Positions 37,301-46,362 of a stretch of 64,000 nt of DNA are shown here, piece after piece (within the stretch, counting starts at the first letter, position 1; each line of letters opens with the position of its first letter). Below the pieces are notes generated by a model. The model saw nothing but the letters and a program-made list of their open reading frames with translations, did not search any database and was not told the DNA's origin. This DNA comes from Bacteroidota bacterium (lineage in GTDB: Bacteria; Bacteroidota; Bacteroidia; Bacteroidales; VadinHA17), in NCBI GenBank assembly GCA_011050615.1, contig DRFJ01000015.1, positions 22,864 through 86,863 of the forward strand, in the 5' to 3' direction. Made by a program: the position numbers and the translations under genes.

Positions 37301-37798
37301 CACAAAAGCATGGGAAACGGTAAAATATCTGATATCACAGATGTGGTTTATATTGACCCTGGCAAATTTGACAATACACGTACAGAGGCTATGGCTGCAG
37401 AAATTGATGCCATAAATGATGATATGCTCGCTAAAGGTAAGAAGTATATCCTTATTGGACCCGGAAGATGGGGTACCAGGGACCGTTTCATAGGCGTTCC
37501 TGTCGTATGGCCGCAAATATCACAGGCCCGGGTTATTGTGGAAGTGAGTCTGCCCGAATTCCCTCTCGACGCATCACTGGGCTCCCATTTCTTTCATAAT
37601 GTTACCTCGATGAACATAGGGTATTTATCTGTAGACCAGGCCTCGCCAGATGAATTTGTTAAATGGGACAGGCTGGCAAAAGAAAAAGTGGTAAGTGAAG
37701 GGGAGTTCTTCAGGCATATCCGTTTTAAATCCCCTCTCATAGTGAGAATGGACGGCAAGAAAAGAATCTCAGTAGTTGAATGTACCGAATGCAGTTAA
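34352..37798 (+). CDS. GAF/receiver-like/PPDK_N (ATP-grasp) fusion protein, first paralogue
   Basis: 1148 residues from the ATG at 34352; an in-frame start at 34280 lies inside the korAB terminator and is rejected. Order: coiled/GAF-like sensor domain (about 5-150), degenerate receiver-like domain (about 184-325), receiver-like domain with VEDS, VISDMRFP, QSS and NKNS keeping the Asp-Ser-Lys set (about 332-480), PPDK_N ATP-grasp (about 590-955, SLGGKGRGLAF, IRSSSLFEDS), and an unrecognised C-terminal domain with IGPGRWGTRDR. No phosphohistidine or PEP-binding domain is present, so it is not PEP synthase. The product probably phosphorylates some acceptor; which one is unknown. Confidence 0.8.
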   Translation: MDTGQDNGYKQLLHEQKERLKELACINRTTAILNEGKSIDETLQKVVHSLPPAWQYPEFTVARISYGNKIFMTTNFGETKWGLKQDFTTINNTKGSIEIFYTKEFENIDNGPFLEEEKDLIENLASLLTGFINSILAREMMNIPEPAATDEKIKPGTSSRQLLQRFLERYNAERDIFHDLMPFKVKEILLVANLYDAYSIEGEGRFSEYIFGEYHQLNLTSMPRVTGVSGLEEAMKRLRSKHFDLIIVMLGVEKETPMKLCMRIKQKYPYIPTFLLLSNPGDVAFVKKKKLKGLPFDDYFVWTGETRVFFAMVKLLEDRVNVENDTRKGLTRVILLVEDSAEYYSNYLPTLYTLVMEQTKHLIEDVSTDELYKVLKMRARPKILLATSHEEAMSIFDRYKNNMLCVISDMRFPKDNELYDKAGYEFIRYVKSELPNLPAVLQSSDPENSKYAHTLKSNFINKNSQSLLQDLKSFINYYLGFGHFVYRDNMGRQIAVAKSMNEFEQYLKTIPEDSLVYHAMKNHFSLWLMARGEVKIAKIINPMKISDFSDLAELRNFLLDLISKRRRELDKGKVVNYVESAAIDETNVVSLASGSLGGKGRGLAFINTLIYGFELGKLTPGINIKSPVTIIIGTDEFDLFIETNKLRQVIKEEKDYEKLKRKFLNSNLSYNLEKKLRSFLKLMNKPIAIRSSSLFEDSMSQPFSGIFGTYLLPNNHPDFDVRLRLVMDAIKLVFASIYSKSARTYFEAINYMIEQEKMAIVLQEVVGNRFEDAFYPHISGTAQSYNFYPVAHMKPDEGFAVAAIGLGQYVVEGEKAYRFSPAYPSTEIMSQKDISKNTQVAFYAVDMKKEKINLLEGENAGLVKLDIADAERHGTLKHCASVYNPDNDTFEPGIDSPGPRVINFANILRYEYIPLAETIAIVLDVVKEAFGTPVEIEYAVDLNLDRSGRAGFYLLQVKPLVGSGAGYNINLQKIEEDKCLLISHKSMGNGKISDITDVVYIDPGKFDNTRTEAMAAEIDAINDDMLAKGKKYILIGPGRWGTRDRFIGVPVVWPQISQARVIVEVSLPEFPLDASLGSHFFHNVTSMNIGYLSVDQASPDEFVKWDRLAKEKVVSEGEFFRHIRFKSPLIVRMDGKKRISVVECTECS

Positions 37799-37799
37799 T

Positions 37800-40700
37800 A
37801 TGGCAATAATTGAAGGAATAATGGAACTGCAGAAGTATGACTTTAGTGATACTTCTTTTAACCTCTTAATGCAGAGACGCATACATAAGGTACTGATAAT
37901 ATGCAGTAACTATGATAATTATATGCTCGAGGAAGATGGCCGTATCGATGAACAGATCTTTAATGAGTATGTGTCGCTGAACCTGAGGTACCCGCCTTCC
38001 TTCGTTCAGACTGACAGTGAAGAGGAGGCGATGAGAATCCTTAATGAAGAAAAGATCGATCTTGTTATCTCTATGCTGAACTTCAGGGAAAAAGATGTCT
38101 TCGCCATAGCAAGAAAGATAAAAGCCCAATGTCCCTCTATACCTATTGTAGCGCTGACCTATTTTTCCCGGGAGGTGTCGTTGCGACTGCAGAGGGAAGA
38201 CCTGAGTGCCGTGGATTATGTATTCTGCTGGCTGGGCGACGCCAGCCTGCTACTGGCAATTATAAAGCTGCTGGAAGACAGGATGAATGCCGAATATGAT
38301 ATTGACATGGTAGGTGTACAGGCAATAATACTTGTGGAAGATTCAATAAGATATATATCAACTTACCTTCCGAACCTCTATAAAATTGTACTTAAACAAT
38401 CACGGGATTTTCAGCAGGAAGCCCTTAATCCACATCAGAAAATGCTGAAAATGAGGGGTCGGCCGAAAATATTGCTGGCAACAAATTATGAAGATGCAAT
38501 ATCATTGTACAAGAAGTATAAATATAATGTGCTGGGAGTAATTTCGGATATTTCATACAAGAAGGAAGGTATACACAAGGCTGATGCAGGAATTGACCTG
38601 TGTGAAATAATAAAGAGTGACGACAGTAATATGCCTTTCCTCCTTCAGTCATCTGATGTTGAATCAAAAAAAATAGCGGATGAGTTGGGAGTGGGTTTCC
38701 TGAATAAGTATTCCAAAAACCTGTCGATTGAACTTAGGAATTTTATTATCCAGAACCTGGCTTTCGGACCTTTTGTTTTCAGAGACCCTGATACAATGGA
38801 AACAATAGGCATTGCTACCGACCTGCAGGGTTTCCAGCAAAAACTGCTCACCCTTCCTGATAAATCTCTTTTTTATCATGCCGAACGTAACCATTTTTCC
38901 AAGTGGCTGAACGCAAGAGCACTCTTCCCTGTTGCCCAGCTTTTTAAATTTATCAGCCTTGAGGATTTTGACTCAGTGGAGGATATGCGAAGGTTTCTTT
39001 ATGTTGCCATATCAAGCTTCAGGCTGGGGAAGGGGCGGGGTGTGATTGCTGAATTCGACCGTAATACTTTTGATGAGTACCAGATATTCAGCAGGATAGG
39101 TGAAGGATCAATAGGTGGTAAAGCACGCGGGCTGGCTTTTATTAACAGCCTGATAAAAAAGCATAAATTGTTCAATAAATACTCAGGCACACTGATTACC
39201 ATACCACGCACGGTTGTCCTGAGTACCGATGTCTTCGATGAGTTTATGGAGAGGAATAACCTCTACTCTGTCGGAATAAGTGACCTGCCGGATGAGGAAA
39301 TATTGAAAAGATTCGTAGAGGCTGAATTGCCGGGATGGGTGTACCAGGACCTGTATGCCTTCCTGGCAGTGTCGCGCTCACAGCCACTTGCAGTAAGATC
39401 ATCCAGTAAACTTGAAGATAGTCATTACCAGCCTTTTGCAGGTGTCTATTCAACTTATATGATACCTCGTGTTGCTGATAACCCCATAATGGTCAAGATG
39501 CTGTCGGATGCAATAAAGGAAGTATATGCCTCGGTATACTATAAAAGCAGCAAGGCATATATGACTATAACTTCCAATGTTATTGATGAAGAAAAAATGG
39601 GGATTATCATCCAGGAGATATGTGGTAGCCGGCACGGTAATATATATTATCCGACTCTCTCAGGCGTGGCACGGTCAATTAACTTCTACCCCATTGGATC
39701 AGAAAAAGCTGGGGACGGAATAGCCAATATTGCAATGGGACTGGGCAAGCTGATAGTCGAAGGGGGAGTATCCCTGCGCTTCTCTCCCAGGTATCCTGCC
39801 AAAATATTACAGCTTAGTTCACCTGCTGCCGCTCTGAAAGAAACACAGAAAGTTTACTATGCCCTGGATCTTGATTCCGATAGCTTTGTTCCCTCTGTCG
39901 ATGACGGAGTTAATATTAAAAAGCTTAAAATAAATGACGATGTGAGTGTAAGTACCCTGAAAAAGGTTGCATCCACTTACGATCTTAATAATAGTATTGT
40001 GCGCCCCGGGATTTCCTGCAAGGGCAAACGTATAGTTACATTTGATAATGTTCTTAAATACAGTTCTTTCCCCCTGGCTGAAGTCCTTGACTACCTCCTG
40101 GACCTGGGTCAGAAAGAAATGGGAAACCCGGTGGAAATAGAGTTTGCAGCCAATCTTGAAACAGAATCTAATCTGCCGAATATTTTTAACTTTTTGCAGA
40201 TAAGACCAATAGTTGAAAGTGACCAGTCCAGGATAGTGAACCTGGAGGATGTTAGAAAAGAAGATACCATTATTATGTCCGATTCTGCACTGGGTAACGG
40301 AATGATAAGAGGCATTCGTGATCTTATTTACGTTAAGCCTGAGTCATTTAAGGCATCCAATAATGAGAAAATAGTTGATCTGCTCGACAGGATAAACAGC
40401 GGCTTTATTAAAGAAGTGAAGAATTATATCCTTATCGGACCCGGCCGCTGGGGTTCAACTGATCCCTGGCTTGGAATACCAATTAAGTGGCCACACATAT
40501 CACAGGCAAGAGTGATAGTTGAATCAGGATTGCCAAATTACAGGATAGATCCCAGTCAGGGAACACATTTTTTCCAGAATATCACATCCTTCAGGGTAGG
40601 ATACTTTACTATCAATCCCTTTATGAATGATGGTTATTATGATGTTGATTTCCTGAATAATGCCCCCCATGTTTATCAGGATGAATATATCAGGCATGTA

Positions 40701-40814
40701 ACTTTTCAGGAGCCCTTGGTTATACTGATAGATGGCAGAATACATAAGGGTATTATCCTGAAGCCGGGGAGGGAAGGCAGTGACCATGAGATGCTGGCCG
40801 GACAGGATGGTTAA
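37800..40814 (+). CDS. Receiver-like/PPDK_N (ATP-grasp) fusion protein, second paralogue
   Basis: 1004 residues from the ATG at 37800, one base after the stop of the first paralogue; a start at 37776 would overlap it. It lacks the GAF-like front. It has two receiver-like domains (about 30-165 and 175-320; the second with VEDS, VISDISYK, QSSD and NKYS), the PPDK_N ATP-grasp (about 435-800, SIGGKARGLAF, VRSSSKLEDSHYQPFAGVYS) and the same C-terminal GPGRWGSTDPWLG domain. The two genes are a tandem duplication and probably one operon. It also lacks the phosphohistidine domain. The 3' end overlaps convergent fabD by four bases. Confidence 0.8.
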   Translation: MAIIEGIMELQKYDFSDTSFNLLMQRRIHKVLIICSNYDNYMLEEDGRIDEQIFNEYVSLNLRYPPSFVQTDSEEEAMRILNEEKIDLVISMLNFREKDVFAIARKIKAQCPSIPIVALTYFSREVSLRLQREDLSAVDYVFCWLGDASLLLAIIKLLEDRMNAEYDIDMVGVQAIILVEDSIRYISTYLPNLYKIVLKQSRDFQQEALNPHQKMLKMRGRPKILLATNYEDAISLYKKYKYNVLGVISDISYKKEGIHKADAGIDLCEIIKSDDSNMPFLLQSSDVESKKIADELGVGFLNKYSKNLSIELRNFIIQNLAFGPFVFRDPDTMETIGIATDLQGFQQKLLTLPDKSLFYHAERNHFSKWLNARALFPVAQLFKFISLEDFDSVEDMRRFLYVAISSFRLGKGRGVIAEFDRNTFDEYQIFSRIGEGSIGGKARGLAFINSLIKKHKLFNKYSGTLITIPRTVVLSTDVFDEFMERNNLYSVGISDLPDEEILKRFVEAELPGWVYQDLYAFLAVSRSQPLAVRSSSKLEDSHYQPFAGVYSTYMIPRVADNPIMVKMLSDAIKEVYASVYYKSSKAYMTITSNVIDEEKMGIIIQEICGSRHGNIYYPTLSGVARSINFYPIGSEKAGDGIANIAMGLGKLIVEGGVSLRFSPRYPAKILQLSSPAAALKETQKVYYALDLDSDSFVPSVDDGVNIKKLKINDDVSVSTLKKVASTYDLNNSIVRPGISCKGKRIVTFDNVLKYSSFPLAEVLDYLLDLGQKEMGNPVEIEFAANLETESNLPNIFNFLQIRPIVESDQSRIVNLEDVRKEDTIIMSDSALGNGMIRGIRDLIYVKPESFKASNNEKIVDLLDRINSGFIKEVKNYILIGPGRWGSTDPWLGIPIKWPHISQARVIVESGLPNYRIDPSQGTHFFQNITSFRVGYFTINPFMNDGYYDVDFLNNAPHVYQDEYIRHVTFQEPLVILIDGRIHKGIILKPGREGSDHEMLAGQDG

Positions 40815-41698
40815 ATAAGGCTGCTTACAGATTCTACACTTACGTTCCTGTCGGCTTTCTTAATAAGTCCCTGGAGCACATTTCCCGGCCCTACCTCTGT
40901 GAAATGACCGGCTCCATCCCTTATCATATTAAATATGGTCTGTGTCCATTTTACCGGTGATGTAAGCTGGGCAACAAGATTTTCCTTTATTTCTTCAGGA
41001 CTGCGTGCAGGCTTTCCTGTAACATTTTGATACACAGGGCATACTGGCTCATGGAAAGGAGTCTCATTAATAGCCTGCTCCAGTTCACGCCTGGCAGGTT
41101 CCATGAAGGGAGAGTGAAATGCACCCCCAACGGCCAGCTTGATGGCTATACGTGCTCCTTTTCCTTTCAGAATTTCAATGGCTCTGTCCACTCCTTCAAC
41201 CGACCCCGATATTACCAGCTGACCGGGTGTATTATAGTTGGCAGGAACTATAATATCATCTATTGAACTGCATACCTCTTCCACCGTTTTATCGTCCGGC
41301 CCTATTATTGCAGCCATGGTTGACGGTTTTGTTTCACATGCCTTCTGCATTGCCTCAGCTCTTTGGGCTACCAGCCTCAGGGCATCCTCAAAGATCAATG
41401 TACGGTTGGCTGCCAGGGCTGAAAATTCACCCAGGGAATGACCGGCCACCATATCAGGAGCAAACCTGCTGCCAAGGGCCTGTACCAGTATGATGGAATG
41501 AAGAAAAATAGCCGGTTGTGTAACATTGGTCTGCTTCAGGTCGCTGTCGGTACCGTTAAACATAACATCAGTAATGTTAAAACCCAGGATTTCGTTTCCC
41601 TTATCAAACATTTCCCTGCATCGCTCATCTGATTCATAAAGATCCTTTCCCATTCCACTGAATTGGGCTCCCTGTCCCGGGAAAACATATGCCTTCAT
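40811..41698 (-). CDS. fabD: Malonyl-CoA:ACP transacylase
   Basis: 295 residues. FPGQGAQFSGMGKDLY at the start, the nucleophile GHSLGEFSALAA (about 92), QNVTGKP and GGAFHSPFM with the catalytic His (about 198) are all in place. It loads malonyl groups onto acyl carrier protein for fatty acid synthesis. The gene starts one base after folE ends, so it is co-transcribed with folE; other fab genes are not present here. Confidence 0.96.
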   Translation of the reverse strand: MKAYVFPGQGAQFSGMGKDLYESDERCREMFDKGNEILGFNITDVMFNGTDSDLKQTNVTQPAIFLHSIILVQALGSRFAPDMVAGHSLGEFSALAANRTLIFEDALRLVAQRAEAMQKACETKPSTMAAIIGPDDKTVEEVCSSIDDIIVPANYNTPGQLVISGSVEGVDRAIEILKGKGARIAIKLAVGGAFHSPFMEPARRELEQAINETPFHEPVCPVYQNVTGKPARSPEEIKENLVAQLTSPVKWTQTIFNMIRDGAGHFTEVGPGNVLQGLIKKADRNVSVESVSSLI

Positions 41699-41699
41699 A

Positions 41700-42338
41700 T
41701 TAATGCAAATTATTTCCTATAAGATGAATAAATTCTTCACGTGTCTGCAGGTGATCCAGAAAACAGCCTGTAAATGCAGATGTCGTTGTAACAGAGTGCT
41801 GTTTTTGAACACCCCTGATCTGCATACACATGTGCTGAGCCTCAATAACTACGGCCACACCAAGGGGATCGAGGGTTTCCTGTATGCAGTCTCTTATCTG
41901 CGTGGTAAGCCTTTCCTGTACCTGCAATCGCCTGGCAAAGGCCTCTGTTACCCTGGCCAGCTTGCTCAGTCCCGTAATGTATTTATTGGGGATGTATGCA
42001 ACATGAGCCTTGCCGAAGAAGGGCAGCATATGATGTTCGCACATTGAAAAAACCTCGATGTCCTTAACAATAACCATCTGCCTGTAATCCTCCCGGAACA
42101 TTGCACTCTTTAAAATCTCATGAGGATCGTGATTATAACCCTGGGTTAAAAATTGCAGGGCCTTGGCTACTCTTACCGGAGTATCCTTTAAACCTTCCCT
42201 GCAGGCATCCTCACCGATAAGCTTTAAGATTTCCCGGTAGAGTTCGGCCATCCTTTCAGTTTTTTCATCGTTCCAGGATTCTACCTTACTGTAGCCGGAT
42301 CCGTTCTTGAGTCCTGAACCATTATTTATGATTTCCAT
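41700..42338 (-). CDS. folE: GTP cyclohydrolase I
   Basis: 212 residues. [22 protein letters not shown], the zinc site [21 protein letters not shown] (His/Cys about 108-112), [10 protein letters not shown] and the second zinc Cys in [10 protein letters not shown] (about 178) are present. It converts GTP to 7,8-dihydroneopterin triphosphate for folate and, with QueD just upstream, for queuosine. The 42349 end of queD is 11 bases away. Confidence 0.97.
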   Translation of the reverse strand: MEIINNGSGLKNGSGYSKVESWNDEKTERMAELYREILKLIGEDACREGLKDTPVRVAKALQFLTQGYNHDPHEILKSAMFREDYRQMVIVKDIEVFSMCEHHMLPFFGKAHVAYIPNKYITGLSKLARVTEAFARRLQVQERLTTQIRDCIQETLDPLGVAVVIEAQHMCMQIRGVQKQHSVTTTSAFTGCFLDHLQTREEFIHLIGNNLH

Positions 42339-42348
42339 AATTAGTATG

Positions 42349-42759
42349 TTAACCGTAAAATTCTATATAATTATTTTCTGTTTCTGTTATTTTAACACAA
42401 TGCAATTCAACTCCTTCCTTAAGTATTTCCGGCTCAAGGACTTCCCAGATGGCAATGGCAATATTTTCGGTGGATGCGAGCCTGCCTTTCATGAAATCTA
42501 CCTCGGTGTTAATATTCTTGTGATCAAGTGCTACAATTACATTTTCCTGGATAATCTTCTTAAGTTTTTTAAGGTTCATCGCATACCCCAGTTCCCTGTT
42601 AATTTCACCTCTGACGGTTACAAAAAGTTCATAATTATGGCCATGCCATTCAGGGTTTGAGCACTGCCCGTAAACCTCGGCATTCTTCTCATTACTGAAA
42701 TCCGGCCTGAACATCCTGTGAGCTGCACTGAACCTTTCCCTCCTCGTTAGATATATCAT
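42349..42759 (-). CDS. queD: 6-carboxy-tetrahydropterin synthase (QueD family)
   Basis: 136 residues from the ATG at 42759 ([16 protein letters not shown]); an ATG at 42813 would add an atypical leader. The PTPS/QueD zinc histidines are in FSAAHRM and WHGHNYE, with the conserved Cys in [12 protein letters not shown] and the DHKNIN and EN-type segments. The product converts dihydroneopterin triphosphate to 6-carboxy-tetrahydropterin (queuosine path). The order queD-folE fits sharing of the same pterin precursor. Confidence 0.92.
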   Translation of the reverse strand: MIYLTRRERFSAAHRMFRPDFSNEKNAEVYGQCSNPEWHGHNYELFVTVRGEINRELGYAMNLKKLKKIIQENVIVALDHKNINTEVDFMKGRLASTENIAIAIWEVLEPEILKEGVELHCVKITETENNYIEFYG

Positions 42760-42849
42760 AAAATTCACATTTTTGTTTGGCTCAAATTTGACCCTTTTTA
42801 TCCGGAAAAACAATATCTTTATTCATTACTTAATAATTTCGACCCGGGA

Positions 42850-43512
42850 ATGAACAATATTGTATTAATAACAGCAGCTACCGGAATGGAAATGGAATGC
42901 CTTGATAAATTGCCGGTTAGACTGAGAAAGGGTGTCAGGAAACTGGTGACGGGTGTAGGGCCGGTAGCAACAGTATATGCAATAATGTCTTACCTGGCCG
43001 GAAATGATAAACCTGATATGCTGATTAATATTGGTATCGCCGGGAGTTACCATAGAAATCTCAGTATAGGTTCAGTCCTTGTACCCCTGACAGATTGCTT
43101 TGCTGACCTGGGTATATGTGATGGCAGTAAGTTCATACCATTAAACAGGGCGGGGATAGATATCCATGATGATTTTACCCCTTCGGGTAATTATTATGCC
43201 GACAGGGCTATTGTTGAAAGGACAGGCTTTGGCCTTACGGCTGTAAAAGCCATAACTGTCAGTACAGCAACAGGGTCTGATGAAACGCGGGAAGCACTGG
43301 CATCAGAATATGATCCTGATATTGAAAGCATGGAGGGTGCTGCTTCTTACTATGTTTGCAACAAAGAAGGAATTCCATGTCTTGGGATAAGGGCAGTTTC
43401 AAATATGGTGGGACCACGTGATAAATCATCCTGGGATGTTAACCTGGCACTTGAGAACCTGTCTGAAGCCCTGGATAAATATTTTAACCATATTTTATAT
43501 GAGAACACTTAG
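42850..43512 (+). CDS. mqnB: Futalosine hydrolase (menaquinone futalosine pathway)
   Basis: 220 residues. It is a nucleoside phosphorylase/MTAN-fold protein: ITAATGMEMECL, VTGVGPVATVYAI, INIGIAGSY, and ESMEGAASYYVC with the catalytic-type Glu-x-Met-Glu (about 163). MqnB removes the base from futalosine or aminofutalosine. The assignment rests on fold plus direct coupling to mqnD, whose start lies 14 bases inside this gene. Together they indicate menaquinone made through the futalosine route. Confidence 0.9.
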   Translation: MNNIVLITAATGMEMECLDKLPVRLRKGVRKLVTGVGPVATVYAIMSYLAGNDKPDMLINIGIAGSYHRNLSIGSVLVPLTDCFADLGICDGSKFIPLNRAGIDIHDDFTPSGNYYADRAIVERTGFGLTAVKAITVSTATGSDETREALASEYDPDIESMEGAASYYVCNKEGIPCLGIRAVSNMVGPRDKSSWDVNLALENLSEALDKYFNHILYENT

Positions 43513-44335
43513 TCTTGGAATATCAACCTGTCCGAATGATACCTTTATTTTTGATGCAATGATTAACGGTAAAGTTGATACCCGCGGGCTGGAATTCAAT
43601 TGCATGCTGACAGATGTTGAGGAACTTAATAATAATGCTTTCGAGGGAAAAACCGATATCACAAAAATAAGTTATCATGCCTATGCCGGGGTGGCCGACA
43701 GTTATATACTGCTGAATTCGGGTTCTGCACTTGGTTTTAACAATGGTCCCTTACTGGTTGCTGCCGCTAAAACCAGGCCTTCTTCTCTTAAAGGTAAAAA
43801 GATAGCTATCCCGGGAAAATACACCACCGCAAATTTATTATTAAGTATTGCCTATCCTGATCTGAACGAAAAATATGAAGCCCTGTTCTCTGATATTGAA
43901 GATCTTATTCTGCGGGGTGATGTGGCAGCTGGTTTGCTAATTCATGAAAACAGGTTTACCTATGAGGATAAGGGCCTGCATAAACTTGTCGACCTGGGTG
44001 AGGAATGGCAAAGGCAAACAGGAATGCCCATACCCCTTGGAGGCATAGCCATCAGGAGGGAACTGGGAAAAGAAATTGCTGAAAAGGTTGATAAGATACT
44101 GGCCTCAAGCATTGATTATGCCTTTAACAATCCCGGGTCTTCCTATGACTTCGTCAGCAAATATGCAGCTTCAATGGACAGGGATGTTATACAGAAGCAT
44201 ATTAAGCTCTATGTCAATGAGTTCAGCCGTGATCTGGGAGCCCGTGGCAGGGAGGCGGTCAGGACGCTGTACAATATGGCTGCGGATCTTAAGATCATTC
44301 ATGCCGTAAGAGAAGATATATTTACCGGGCATTAA
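43499..44335 (+). CDS. mqnD: 1,4-dihydroxy-6-naphthoate synthase
   Basis: 278 residues from the ATG at 43499 (MRTLSLGISTCPNDTFIFDA), an upstream frame start at 43418 being buried in mqnB. This N-terminus, LTDVEELNNNAF, KISYHAY and the IPGKYTTANLLLS phosphate-type loop are typical of MqnD, a periplasmic-binding-fold enzyme that makes dihydroxynaphthoate from cyclic dehypoxanthinyl futalosine. It overlaps mqnB by 14 bases. Confidence 0.94.
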   Translation: MRTLSLGISTCPNDTFIFDAMINGKVDTRGLEFNCMLTDVEELNNNAFEGKTDITKISYHAYAGVADSYILLNSGSALGFNNGPLLVAAAKTRPSSLKGKKIAIPGKYTTANLLLSIAYPDLNEKYEALFSDIEDLILRGDVAAGLLIHENRFTYEDKGLHKLVDLGEEWQRQTGMPIPLGGIAIRRELGKEIAEKVDKILASSIDYAFNNPGSSYDFVSKYAASMDRDVIQKHIKLYVNEFSRDLGARGREAVRTLYNMAADLKIIHAVREDIFTGH

Positions 44336-44450
44336 TCCGGCTTTGCATAAACGACACCGGCCGCCGGAATAATCATATCCGGAATCTTCCCATTCAGGAT
44401 TTCCTGAAATTTCCTTATTTTTATAGTACTAATTTTAAAAAATTCGAATC

Positions 44451-45026
44451 ATGACTCACCATTTACCAAAATTACCGTTTGAGAGAGATGCTCTTAAACC
44501 TTACATAAGTGAAGAGACCATTGAATATCACTATGGTAAGCATCACCAGGCCTATGTTGACAAACTGAATGCTCTTATCCCGGGCACAAAATTTGAAGAT
44601 GCTGATCTGGTAACAATAATTAAAAATGCTGATGGTGGCATTTTCAATAATGCAGCCCAGGTGTGGAATCATACCTTCTACTTCGAAGGGTTCTCGGGAT
44701 CTGGTCGCAGGGAGCCTGCAGGTGAACTGGCTGAGGCAGTTAAGGCATCCTTTGGCTCATTTGAGAAATTCAAGGAGGATTTTGGAAACGCAGCTGTAAG
44801 CCTCTTTGGTTCGGGGTGGGCCTGGCTGGTAAAAAATAATAACGGCAGCCTTTCAATACTGCAGAAATCGAATGCTGAAAATCCCGTCAGGAATGGTCTT
44901 AAGCCTGTCCTTACATGCGATGTGTGGGAGCATGCTTATTATATCGACTACAGGAATAAAAGGCCTGATTATATTAAGTCTTTCTGGGAAATAATTGACT
45001 GGGATATAATAGCTTCAAGGTATTAG
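44451..45026 (+). CDS. sodB: Superoxide dismutase, Fe type
   Basis: 191 residues. Metal ligands are the His in YHYGKHHQAYVDKLN (about 27), the His in AAQVWNHTFYFEG (about 74), and the Asp and His in CDVWEHAYYIDYRNKRPDY (about 157 and 161). The Gln in AAQVWNHTFY at this place is the mark of the iron form rather than Mn. It removes superoxide in the cytoplasm, useful for an anaerobe rich in Fe-S oxidoreductases. A nitroreductase gene follows one base after its stop. Confidence 0.94.
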   Translation: MTHHLPKLPFERDALKPYISEETIEYHYGKHHQAYVDKLNALIPGTKFEDADLVTIIKNADGGIFNNAAQVWNHTFYFEGFSGSGRREPAGELAEAVKASFGSFEKFKEDFGNAAVSLFGSGWAWLVKNNNGSLSILQKSNAENPVRNGLKPVLTCDVWEHAYYIDYRNKRPDYIKSFWEIIDWDIIASRY

Positions 45027-45027
45027 T

Positions 45028-45600
45028 ATGGGCCTGTATGACATCATACTGAGAAACAGGAGTTACAGACGCTTTTACCAGGACAAGCGAATCGACAGGG
45101 AAGAGCTGGTAAACCTTGTAAACCTCGCCCGGCTTTCGGCATCAGGACAGAATAAACAGGCCCTCAAATTTGTGGTTGTTACCGACCCTGAAAAGTGTGA
45201 CAGGGTCTTTCCCTCAACTTTGTGGGCAGGATACCTGCAGAACTGGGATGGCCCCGGGAAGGGGGAGCAACCTGCAGCTTATATAATTATCCTCGGCGAT
45301 ACCGGTATAAGCAGTTCATTCGGAGTTGACCATGGTATAGCAGCCCAGAGTATATTGCTGGGAGCGGCAGAAAAAGGATACGGGGGATGTATGATTGGTT
45401 CAATAAAAAGAAAAGAACTAAGACGTGATCTGAAAATACCCGGCAAATACGAAGTATTACTAATAATTGCCCTGGGAAAACCAAAAGAGAAGGTTCTTAT
45501 TGATGAAGTCAGGGATGATGATATAAAATACTGGAGAGACGATCAAAATGTGCATCATGTGCCCAAAAGGAGCCTTGATGACCTTATTGTTGATCTTTGA
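45028..45600 (+). CDS. Nitroreductase family flavoprotein
   Basis: 190 residues. The FMN-binding RNRSYRRFYQDKRI (about 8-21), LSASGQNKQALKFVVV (about 35-49), DHGIAAQSILLGAAEKGYGGCMIG (about 96-115, quoted in part) and LGKPKEK near the end show an NfsB/FRase-like nitroreductase. These FMN enzymes reduce nitro compounds, quinones or other electrophiles with NAD(P)H. It follows sodB by one base, suggesting an oxidative-stress operon. Confidence 0.9.
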   Translation: MGLYDIILRNRSYRRFYQDKRIDREELVNLVNLARLSASGQNKQALKFVVVTDPEKCDRVFPSTLWAGYLQNWDGPGKGEQPAAYIIILGDTGISSSFGVDHGIAAQSILLGAAEKGYGGCMIGSIKRKELRRDLKIPGKYEVLLIIALGKPKEKVLIDEVRDDDIKYWRDDQNVHHVPKRSLDDLIVDL

Positions 45601-45606
45601 AAAGAT

Positions 45607-46320
45607 ATGAAACTAAGGATAAATATTGCCCTGCTTAGCCTCTTGCTTGGCTCCTCAATGCTTCCTGCCCAGCAAAAGGCACAGGATAATTATATCCTTC
45701 TCCAGGGTATTGTTATGGATGCCGTGAGCCTGGAACCTTTGCCAAATGTACATGTTGTGCTTAATGATCTCTTTGGCAATGCTACTGACGGGAAAGGGGA
45801 GTTTGCCTTGTATATACGGAAGGACGATACAATAAAATTCTCCCATGTCGGCTACCGCGACTTTTTATTTGTGCCGGGTGATACCCTTACAGGTAATTAC
45901 TTTATGGCCGGGATCTTCATGCAATCTGATACAATGGCTGTTGGTGAGGTCATTGTGGTTCCAAGAATCCCAAACCTTCGTACAGGAATATTGCTGGATC
46001 AGCCGGATGTTACGCCTGAATTGAGGAATGCAAGAAATAATATTGCTGCTTCTGCATACAGGGGCCTGCACAGCCAGGAACAGCTGGGAGTTCCTTCTGC
46101 AAATTATGAGCTCCTGAAACGTAAACAGATACTCGATGCTTATGAGAAGGGAGCCATTCCTTCAGACAGAATGGTTGGATTGAATTTCCTGGCAATACCG
46201 GCGGCTGTATTGTACTTTTCAAAGGGCCTGCCTGAACGCCCCCATCCTCCAGGACCGGCTATCACACAGCAGGAAATAAACAGGATGAAGGAATTATACC
46301 GTGAAAAAATAAATAAGTGA
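45607..46320 (+). CDS. CarboxypepD_reg-like domain envelope protein
   Basis: 237 residues. A signal peptide (about 1-21, ending LPAQQ) precedes a CarboxypepD_reg-like/CNA-B type beta domain (about 30-110: LQGIVMDAVSLEPLPNVHVV, DGKGEFALYI, FSHVGYRDF). The remaining C-terminal half is unrecognised and ends in a charged helix. The N-terminal domain is the one found on TonB-dependent receptors and other Bacteroidota surface proteins. It lies 6 bases after the nitroreductase gene. Function unknown. Confidence 0.75.
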   Translation: MKLRINIALLSLLLGSSMLPAQQKAQDNYILLQGIVMDAVSLEPLPNVHVVLNDLFGNATDGKGEFALYIRKDDTIKFSHVGYRDFLFVPGDTLTGNYFMAGIFMQSDTMAVGEVIVVPRIPNLRTGILLDQPDVTPELRNARNNIAASAYRGLHSQEQLGVPSANYELLKRKQILDAYEKGAIPSDRMVGLNFLAIPAAVLYFSKGLPERPHPPGPAITQQEINRMKELYREKINK

Positions 46321-46362
46321 CAGGCTTGTTCAATATTGGTGAATTTCCTGAACCGGAGGTTC

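Noticed and set aside
34352..40814. Annotation of the two large paralogues as phosphoenolpyruvate synthase
   Set aside because: They contain the ATP-grasp part only; no phosphohistidine motif or PEP-binding barrel is visible.
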